Shown in pieces: positions 1 through 8,134 of a stretch of DNA of 28,826 nucleotides. The position numbers and the translations under genes are program-made. Origin of the DNA: Usnea hakonensis (taxonomy: Eukaryota > Ascomycota > Lecanoromycetes > Lecanorales > Parmeliaceae); NCBI GenBank assembly GCA_013423325.1, contig BLJB01000320.1, positions 4,849 to 33,674 of the forward strand. Direction: 5' to 3'. The notes below the pieces were generated by a model that was not told where the DNA came from, did no database searches, and was given only the letters and a program-made list of their open reading frames with translations. Position 1 is the stretch's first letter; every line of letters begins with the position of its first letter.

Positions 1-224
1 TCACAGCCCGATTTGAACCGTGCACCTTCTGGTGAAAGTCACGCTTCGTATTCTGTACCATAGAGCCTCGTTGCTGTGTAACGTCTCATTGATATACATA
101 ATTCGTGAAAGAAAGAAGTCATTTGATATCCACTTTGCAGCCAAATCTATGCCAAGCCGGGTCGCATTATTGTTTATCCGAAGTGTGCGGTGCGGCCGGA
201 GTGTGCGCTCCCAAGACCTTCCGG
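1..224 (-). mobile_element. Terminal part of a MULE copy, truncated by the window edge
   Basis: This segment, read on the minus strand, matches the left end of the 20298-25896 element. The order is the same: terminal inverted repeat (about 176-224), the stretch around 105-175, then a tRNA-like segment (about 1-70). The inverted repeat carries the two GTGTGCG-containing direct repeats seen in the other copy, with a few substitutions and a diverged outer end. The element extends left beyond the window, so its length, its other end and its target duplication cannot be seen. CpA and TpG are still present, so this end is not heavily RIP-mutated. The epoxide hydrolase remnant begins only a few bases outside the repeat. 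Confidence 0.75.
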
Positions 225-230
225 TTATAC

Positions 231-1528
231 TTAAAGCTTCGCATCCCTCAGATAGCTAGCCTTCCCCTTCACGACGCCATACGCACCACCTCCCTTGCCA
301 AACATCTTTTGCAAATCCCTCGCAATCGCCTCTGGCTTCTCCCACGCCGCGAAGTGTCCGCCGCTCTCATATTCGCTCTCGTACACCACGGGCCCCATGG
401 TGCGTCCCCACGACTTGGGCACGACGGTTAACTCTTTTGGAAAGTATGCCTGGCCGAGCTTCACGTGCGGTATGTATTGCCTCAGTTCTCAGACTCGTCC
501 TTCGCCAGGGGGGGGTAGCTAGGTGGTTGGTAGTGGCTTAGTCATTCCGAGGTTTTTACAGGTGTTCGGCGGGACGAGTCTGAGCGCAGAACTCCGTATT
601 TTTCCAGATCAGATATTAAAATCTCGAGTATTAAACTCTAGAGTACTATTATCTTAAGGTATTATTTAAAAATAATTAAAAATTATAGTAGATCTAGTAT
701 TTAACTATATATTAAGTCCAATTTTTTAAGAATTTTCTAAATATTTATAATTTTATTATTAGTTAGTTCTAGGATAGGCGAAAAAACTTTTTTTAAACGC
801 GACTTCGTACGAAGTAAATATCTTACTATTAAAGAAAATTCCCTCCGTCGGAAGATCTTTGATACTAGATCTAACCCCCCGCGAGCGCTTTTCTTAATCT
901 TCTAAGTATTAACGTTGCTGGAGGGGGGGTGAGGAAACCAAGAAAGTTCAACTCGCTTTCGCGTATTTTTGAGTTCTGGGCTCAGACGTGTCCTACCCTA
1001 ACGCTGGCTAAACCTCGGATCGACCAAGCCACTACCAACCACCTACTCCCCCACTCCGGGTAATGGACACGTCTGAGAACTGAGGCAAGGTATGTGTAGC
1101 TCCGTCCGGTCCCGGCTAAACTGCGGGTTGTGGACGGCTTCGTAGTAGATTCTCAGGCTGGCGGCGACGCCGGCGGTGCTGAACCAGTAGATGGAGACCC
1201 ACGTCAGGATCTCGTCGTCTGTCCAGGGATAGCTGTCCGTCCAGTCGTGCAGCTTTTCGTATATCCATGCTAATATCCCGACTGGGCTGTCTGCGAGTCC
1301 ATAGCCTAGTGTTTGCGGTTTCGTGCTTTGTTCCGTACGGTAGCCACTGCCTTCTGACAACATCCATTTCTTGCGGGCATGCCCGTCTTTCTCCCGTTGA
1401 TTATAAGGTGCCAGGGCGTGTTGTATTGCTAGGATGGGGTTGGAGAGGAACTTGGGCGCGTGACCGCGAACCATTTCCAAGCAGACTGCTATCTGGTAAC
1501 GATAGGATCGATTGGTGGAGCGAGACAC
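231..1528 (-). pseudogene. Epoxide hydrolase remnant split by a MITE
   Basis: Two minus-strand pieces read as the central and C-terminal parts of a fungal microsomal-type epoxide hydrolase (alpha/beta-hydrolase fold, epoxide to diol). The upstream piece (about 1474 down to 1089) has STKPQTLGYGLADSPVG and WIYEKLHDW, which are typical of the family. The downstream piece (468-231) has the AYFPKEL segment, the GGHFAA segment with the likely catalytic histidine, and a natural-looking end. Removing 477-1088 and one copy of the 8-bp duplication joins the pieces in frame as ELHIP-HVKLG. The N-terminal half, with the cap and nucleophile aspartate, is absent: upstream sequence is unrelated NB-ARC debris. 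The gene is therefore 5' truncated as well as interrupted. The family call is strong; the exact 5' boundary is uncertain. Confidence 0.8.
477..1088. mobile_element. 612-bp foldback MITE inserted in the epoxide hydrolase remnant
   Basis: The element has inverted repeats of about 115-120 bp starting TTGCCTCAGTTCTCAGAC at both ends. It is flanked by 8-bp target duplications GGTATGTA (469-476) and GGTATGTG (1089-1096), 7/8 identical. The core (about 600-950) is AT-rich and nearly lacks CpA/TpG, which suggests RIP. No coding capacity is seen. Each arm also contains its own inverted repeat and can fold separately (484-500 with 571-592, and 971-993 with 1065-1085). An 8-bp duplication fits hAT or MULE superfamilies, and the long inverted repeats lean towards MULE or foldback types. 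The superfamily is not resolved. Confidence 0.85.
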
Positions 1529-1619
1529 ACTTAGCTGTAGAGCTGAAAGTGATATTGGTCAGTATGTAGACCTCGCTAGATGTTGAAGGTGCAACAAATT
1601 TCATATTTCAATTCTTGAA

Positions 1620-2164
1620 GCACGTGGCTTGCTCTAAGTGTAAGATAGTATAGGGCGATGACGTCCGCACTGTCCAGAAACTCTAGCTATGGCCCCTCAC
1701 AGCCATGAAACCAGCGCTTGACCGCAGCTACTATGTCCCTTACCTTTACTATCTCTTGGTCTGTATCTGTCTACCAACCATAGAGGAGTCAGTTGGTTTG
1801 GATATGGTCCGGCTTCGATTCAGAATACCGCAGTATAGTCCTGCCGAGATTTGCGGATGTAGTTCTGTATCAGCTGCGACTTTCCAGCTCTACCGAGCCC
1901 CACACCAAGATCCGCACGTCTTCCACCCTGTCATCCTTGAGATCGTGTTACTGTTCTTTGATCTTCCGTTGCAATCGCGGGCGCAAGATAGAGTTGGGGG
2001 GCTGGTCGGAGGGACGAGTTGTCATAATAGCCCTTATACGAGCCAGGGGCTATTTGGTTAGCAGCCGTCGGATCTACCTTAACGGTTGTTAGCTTGCGTG
2101 AACGCCTTTCCCGTTCGTACTCTACGGAGTGGTAGACCTGGGACACCGTGCCCTCGTAATCCAA
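1620..2164 (-). pseudogene. NB-ARC-type (NLR/TPR) NTPase pseudogene fragment
   Basis: Minus-strand translation gives a P-loop-like GLGRAGKSQ near 1862-1905, followed by the family pattern SRQDYTAVF-(stop)-IEAG. The TGA at 1820-1822 sits where homologues have tryptophan, the G-to-A change expected from RIP. After a frameshift, a second frame reads VAAVKRWFHGCEG, an internal TAG, then FLDSADVI, the Walker B-like strand of this family (about 1657-1678). The order and spacing match fungal NB-ARC proteins that usually carry TPR or other repeats. Only the nucleotide-binding part is recognisable: the upstream frame (to 2164) and anything downstream of 1620 are not identifiable. At least two stops and one frameshift make it non-functional. 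Confidence 0.72.
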
Positions 2165-2293
2165 AATATTGGATTCCTACTTGACGTACTCTATACTATC
2201 TGAGCTCTTTAAAAGTTAATGACCGCACCACAAATAAATATCTCCGACTGAAAAGAAGCAAAAGAATCTGCCCCGCGTCAGGAACACTGTAGT

Positions 2294-2333
2294 CAGCCTT
2301 GCCGCCTACAGGCTTGGCGAAGAGGCAAGGCTG
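2294..2333. repeat. Perfect 10-bp inverted repeat
   Basis: CAGCCTTGCC (2294-2303) and GGCAAGGCTG (2324-2333) are perfectly complementary around a 20-base loop. It lies about 130 bp upstream of the NACHT-ankyrin start codon. It could be an operator-like palindrome, a small hairpin or a transposon scar; nothing distinguishes these. Confidence 0.4.
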
Positions 2334-2459
2334 TCCCGTTACTATATATTAGTCTTATCAAGCATAATCATATGTTATTTTACTCACACACGAATATACA
2401 TATATTACCTTCTAATCTTTCGTTGCTGCAAAGTTCTTGAAGCCCTAATATATCGAGAT

Positions 2460-5400
2460 ATGGGCGAGGTCCTCGCTATCGGTGCGAGTGTGATCGCCAT
2501 CGTCCAGATTACTGATCGAATTGTCGGCTTGTGTAAGTTTTATATCGAAACCGTAAATGACGCCCCCTCGGATTTCCGTCTCATACTCCTAGAGACTTCG
2601 GCACTCAAAATGATTTTCGAGAGCCTGAGCTTCCTGAAAGCATGCGATAGCGGTGTATCAAACATCCTAAGCGGCTTAGCTAGCGTGGACGGTCCTATCG
2701 AGGGATGCCTGAAATCTGTCACCCAGCTGGAAAAGCTGTTTCCTTCGAATTGGCAACAAATTACGGAGCAATGCCGGTCCAAAAAAAGAAAAGTGAAGGC
2801 CACCCTGGCTGCATTGGCGTGGCCATTGAAAGAAGGCAAGGCCAGGAAGCTACTGGATGAGATATCGCGCTACAAAACAACTATTACTCTTGCACTCACT
2901 ACAGAATCTGGGTCAGTGGTTCATTCTTTATTTCAATTCTTTAAAGAGCATTTGTGAGTACTGGTCGAAGATATACGGGAACAGAAAAGATAGCATTACT
3001 TCTTGAAAAAGAAAAGGTTAACTTTACATATAGCCAGGACATCAAAGACATCAAAGCAAAAACTGCAGAGATACATGGCCTGCTGACAGGTATAAACCAC
3101 TCATAATGCATTTATTGATGGTCTTTGGGAAGCCACTAATCGGTGTACCTCCAACCTAGAGAGTCAACGAGAAGAAGTATATAGATGGCTTCAACGAACA
3201 GACCCATCTTCCCTCCACTTAAGAGCCAAGAAGGATTACATGCCAGGTACTGGCAGTTGGATACTGCGTACTCCTGAATGGTCGAGCTGGCTCAGCGCAA
3301 ACGAACGCTGTCTCTGGATCCATGGCATACCGGGTGCTGGCAAAACGATTTTGATGTCTTATCTAATCCAGCATCTGAAACAGCATTGCAGTAATTCACG
3401 GACAAGGAAATGCGCCATAGTTTATTATTATTGTTATTTTGGTCATAACCAAAATGAGGCAGCACCCTTCTTACGATGGTTGGTGAATCAGCTATGCCGA
3501 CAAGCAGATTCAACCCCAAGATACATTTATAGATTGTATAAAGAGAGTGGTGAGCCTGATCTCGAAGAGCTTCTAATAGCAGTTGGAGAAGTTCTCGAAG
3601 AATTCGACTGCACCTATTTGGTTATTGACGCTCTTGATGAGAGCATTCCTCGAAACGATTTACTTCAGGTCTTACGAACTCTTGCAACCGATCCAAAATT
3701 TCAAAAAGTTCAACTTCTTGCATCGAGCCGAGAGTACATCGACATCGAAAAAGCCATGGGAGAGTTCTCTATACCGGTTTCAATGGCGAATCCATGCGTT
3801 GAGGAGGATATCAGACTTCGTGTTCGAGCTTCACTAAAGTCGAATTACAAATTCAAACGATGGCCGCAAGAGCTTTTGGATGAAGTTGAAGACGCTTTAT
3901 CCAAAGGTGCTCAAGGCATGTATGTTATTGCGTATTCTCTATAGAACGCTCTGCTGTTAATACTTCCAATAGGTTTCGCTGGGCGGTGTGCCAGATTGAT
4001 GTCCTTCAGTGGTTGAAGTGTGAACGTCGTGTTGTTGAAAAGGCTTTAAAGAACCTACCAAAAACGTTGGACGAAACATACAACGTGATTTTGCTCGCGA
4101 TGCCTCAGGAAGACCTTGTGGTTGTCAGCCATATCCTTCATTGGATCTCTTATCATAATGAACTGCATTATGGCGAAGGCATTCCTTGTGAGATACTTAT
4201 CCAAGCCGTAGGTAAGAGTACAGCAGAGCTGACCGTTGACGGCCTTGAGCGCTTCTACGACAATGATACCCTCCGAGAGCTTTGTGGATGTCTGATAAAG
4301 ATAGTGCCTGAGGAGCAAGTCTACAAATATGGCAACTTTCCAGGTACTACCCTCACGGCATCTTTTGCTCATTACACTGTGCGCGAGTATCTTGATTCAA
4401 ATCGCTCAAGGAATTCTATGGTTTCTTCCACCATCCACCAAAAGGGATTGAGGCAAAAGTTTCTGGGAGCTATTCTTTCAGAGGCTCAGCATCTTGAATC
4501 GAACGAGCTATCGGAGCACAAAAATGCCTCGATCAACCATCATGATGCCTTGGATGTATTAAATAGGAGTTTAGGTGTTTACAGTGTTTTATCTGCTATC
4601 CTTTCGCTATACAAATGGCCAACCGAGATATCTCAGCACGAAACGTTGTGCACCATGGCCATTGAGCTATTGAATCCCTCCAAACCTCATTTTGAGTACC
4701 TAGAGCACGCGGCCTCGGTAATTGAGGCGTTTTTGGAATTATTCTCCAAAAACGGTCTCGATCTTGGATCGCAATTCTGGCGTATGCGCTGGTACCCAGA
4801 AACCAGCAGCAAGGTCGCGGTTCATTTAATACATCTTTTACTCCTAGCGGAAGACGTAGGCAAATGTTTGCCGCTTGCAGAAAACTTTCTCCAGGCCAAA
4901 GATGCGACGGACTTCCTCCAAGCTCGATTGAGGTTCAGAATGCAGGTGCGGGGTGTGATCTCGGATGCAGAGTGCTATCTACTCGATGGTTCTATCATTG
5001 AGGTATATGTTCAATTAACGAAGACGGATGCACTTACATTCAAGCTACTTCTGGATCATGGTGCTGGGCTGTTTAATTGCTCGAAGATTCTACTTTTACA
5101 CGTTGCTTTTCATGAGCACAATCCAGAATACGGATGCCGGGGAGAATGTCTATTAAGAAGACTTCTGAAACTCGGGGCAGATCTAAACTCCAGAAGTAGC
5201 AGAATCACGCCGTTACAGATTGCCGTGATATCAGGTGACTTGGACGGCGTCAGCTTGTTGCTCGATGCCGGAGCAGACCCCAATGGCACAGGAAGCAGCG
5301 AAGGGAACGTTTGGGAAGATGGCACACCCATGAGTCACTTCAATCATCTGCACGGTGCTAGCGCTCTCCACATTTGCAGAAACTTCGAATATTATATTAA

Positions 5401-5494
5401 GAGAGGTCATCTCATGCCGAGGAGGGAAGGTCATCTGGAAAGGATTGAAGAGACTCTGCTACGATATGGGGCTAAAACATTCCTGAGGGCTTGA
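2460..5494 (+). CDS. NACHT-ankyrin STAND receptor (NLR-like), 4 exons
   Basis: Predicted 943-residue intracellular STAND NTPase. Exons inferred: 2460-2953, 3034-3089, 3160-3919 and 3973-5494. The introns (80, 70 and 53 bp) have GTGAGT, GTATAA and GTATGT donors and TAG/TAG/AG acceptors, and they bridge all frame changes exactly. The joins read KEHF-QDIKD, GLLTE-SQRE and GAQGM-FRWAV, the last being typical of the family. Residues 1-165 resemble the N-terminal domain of fungal STAND proteins. The NACHT domain has P-loop GIPGAGKT (about 239-246) and Walker B LVIDALDE (about 337-344). A helical segment follows, then degenerate ankyrin repeats from about residue 760 (HGAGL, LGADLN, AGADPN motifs). 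Such proteins act as nucleotide-dependent switches in non-self recognition or programmed cell death; the ligand is unknown. No internal stops remain after splicing. Splice sites are inferred, not measured. Confidence 0.9.
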
Positions 5495-5572
5495 AGCCAT
5501 ACACTCCTTTAGCGGTGAGGTCAGGTGTCTGTACAAAGGCTGTTTACAGAGTTACGATAAAACGGCAAATGC

Positions 5573-5578
5573 AATAAA
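5573..5578 (+). terminator. AATAAA polyadenylation-like signal
   Basis: An AATAAA hexamer lies 79 bp after the stop codon of the NACHT-ankyrin gene, a suitable distance for a 3'-end signal. Fungal polyadenylation signals are loose, so this is only a candidate. Confidence 0.35.
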
Positions 5579-8134
5579 AATTCATTTTCAATCCAGTATG
5601 TTTCGATGCTAGTCTAGAGCGGCCTCCAGCTGCGATGGATAGAGGGCGAAGTTTTTGGCCACCGAAATAGCGGAAAATAATGCACCCCGTACTTTAGACC
5701 ACCAACCGCCGATCTTCAATTATCCCACGTCGAATCAGAAGCTCTGGCATAGCTCTCAGATGCGGCGATGGTACACCGCCATCCAGAGTAGCTGAACGGA
5801 GCTGAGACTGCCCGTTTTTAGAATGAGACCACCACCTGATAAATCATCGAAAGCGCTTGTTTCTACAGTATCTCTACACCGAACGTAGTGTTTTTATGCC
5901 TCAGCCAACACCTAAAAAAATGCGTGTAGCGCCATTACAGGATGGCTGCAACGACCGACGAGGATTGACACTATGACAAAACCAAAATTGATTTTCAATT
6001 TTCCTTTTTTGATCACATCTTCTCGAAATAGGGCTCCCAAAGCATTGATGGAGACAACCAAGACTACCCACCAAGTGAAGAAGCTAACTCATGGAACTGG
6101 TAATTGGGACCATCATGATAAAGTCGGAGGCCGGCGCTGTCATTTTTAGCATCTTCGCTAGACTAGTTTTCACTATAGATAGCAGTCATTGTAAAAGCTG
6201 CAGGTGAGGATTAGAAGTTGGACTCTGACAATGAACTGAGTTACCAGGTCATCAAAGGTCCTCAAGTTGTCTGTGCCAATCAATACTTGGAGGAAACTAG
6301 ATTCATTGATATGTGGTAGATAGATGGGCCTGATACGATCAAATGTAGTCAAAAATGCCCCTTACCGGATTCAGAACGATGAACAGACTCATAACGGGAG
6401 TCGGTGAGTGCGACATCGTGAAGTTTGTACATGCCAGTTGAGTGCCATTTCTCGCTTAATAGCCCAGTAAATCATGGTAAGCTACGGACGACGATGATTT
6501 CAGCGCCATAGCAGGAGGCTTGATGCAGTTGTCTGGGTTGCTGTTGCCCCAGGCTCGTTGAGAAGATCCTATGGAAAAGCTCACATTTGAGAGAGCTCGA
6601 GAGCGTGGATTGGTAAGTAGAGGAACTAAGAAAAAGAGTCAGAAATGGAACACCTTGAAAAGAAATAGAGGGACCGAAATTGGATGGTTGGAGGAGTCAG
6701 AATTGGCTCCGGAGGGTAAGTACTGGAAATCTATCGTGAACAAGGATTCAAAATCAGCGACAGGAAAGGATGCAGGCAGAACTGGAACAGAGTGCCGTTT
6801 TAGGAGCCGCGCGGCGAAAATTCCGCTTAAAACTTCTTGGCATTCTTGGCAACTGGAGGGAGATTCTTATATACAGTACCGGCCTTGTGAAGCATTCCAA
6901 TTATCGTTCTCCAAGGGATTTTCTGAACTTCGATAACAGTATAGCTACCTTTGAGATTGAAAGTATGTTTGATATGGTTCTAGGAGGAAGAGAGGAGAAA
7001 GGGAGTACTAGGAAGGTAGTCAAGCTACAGTATATATACAGCTTCAATGAAGACTCCACTGCGCTGGGGCCTTCGTCATCGCCACGCCAATCGCCTACAG
7101 CTCGCCGCAGGAGTATGTGTATATGAAGCAGGCCAGAAGGCGAGCTAGAATGCTAGCTAAAGCGCAGTATAGCAGCGGCGAAATCGAAGCACAGCAAGGG
7201 AGAATATATAAGGAGATAGATGGTCGAGAGAGCGTAAAAAGAGGGCTGTTAAGGATGATTTCCAGGACAGTATTCTGGTGGAAGATGATGAAGTCAGAAG
7301 CACGAAAGAAGCTTTTTAATTAAGGTCAACAGCGTTAGAGCTCAAGGTGATCGTCGCAGTTGGTCAAGTCCGGGATGCAGGTCCAAGTGGACAGTCTCGA
7401 AACGGGAATAAAAGGGTCGATAGTTGTGTAAATTATGCAAGCGAGGAGAGAAATATACTTCACTAAATAATCACCTGCGTAAAAGAGAAACGTAATAGTT
7501 TCTGAAAAGTGGGAATCAGGCAGCAGGCAGTAGCTCGCCCACACGAGAGGCGCAGTCACCCAGGATCACCCTTGATAGCAAAGTCCAGGCAGCAGAAAAC
7601 AACGAGGGCAGCTCAAGCCGAGACCGAGGAAGTCATTTCAGGCTCCCACTTGCTGCGCCTCTGCACTGCCCCATAGTGCTCCCTCGGTGCTCTCCCTTGC
7701 TCCCCCGTGCTCTCCCGTGCTCCCTCCCTACTCCCTCGTGCTCCTTCCCTGCTCCCTCGATGCTCCCTCTAAAGCGGCCCTGCTCCCTTTCCCGTCCCGG
7801 AATGGCAATCTGAAATCCTAAGTTCGGGGTGGATATAGTATATATTAGATATATATATATAACTTACTCCGAGAGCTCAGGATTTAGAATAGAATAAAAT
7901 AGAACTGCAATCTCTCACCCTAGAAAAGGAAAGACTGAATATTATTATCTAGTTAGATGGGAGGAAGAAAGTGTGGGAAGCGATGGGCGTAAGAGGATTG
8001 GATTAATTAATGGATTGATATGAGAAAGAAAAGTATGATTGGTATTATATATAGATACCATTATTAAGATTGTATAATTCCGACTTCACACAGACCCCCC
8101 CCCCCCTTCTCCCTAAGAGTCTCGCTCCACATCA
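5579..8134. other. 2.5-kb stretch with no convincing gene
   Basis: The open frames here (for example 6571-6936, 6770-7126 and 7117-7323, all plus strand) match no family I recognise and overlap one another in different frames. They are purine-rich and probably fortuitous. The stretch also holds a CT-rich minisatellite (7675-7792), an AT-rich segment around 7835-8080 and a run of 12 C at 8095-8106 just beyond the 3' end of the S41 gene. CpA/TpG are present, so this is not RIP-saturated DNA. A non-coding RNA or a gene with many short exons cannot be excluded. Confidence 0.5.
7675..7792. repeat. Imperfect GCTCCCTC minisatellite
   Basis: About a dozen degenerate copies of an 8-10 base unit of the form TGCTCCCTC or TGCTCTCCC follow each other, with spacers of zero to a few bases. 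The strand is strongly biased to C and T. It is likely length-variable and shows no coding potential. Confidence 0.7.

Noticed and set aside
2954..3033. Frameshift or stop breaking the NACHT-ankyrin gene after residue 165
   Set aside because: A GTGAGT donor, a TTAAC branch-like site and a TAG acceptor give an 80-bp intron that restores the frame exactly, so the gene was treated as intact.
6571..7323. Three overlapping plus-strand frames of 68-121 codons
   Set aside because: They lie in different frames with Lys/Arg/Glu bias from purine-rich DNA, and show no domain, signal or clear splice linkage.
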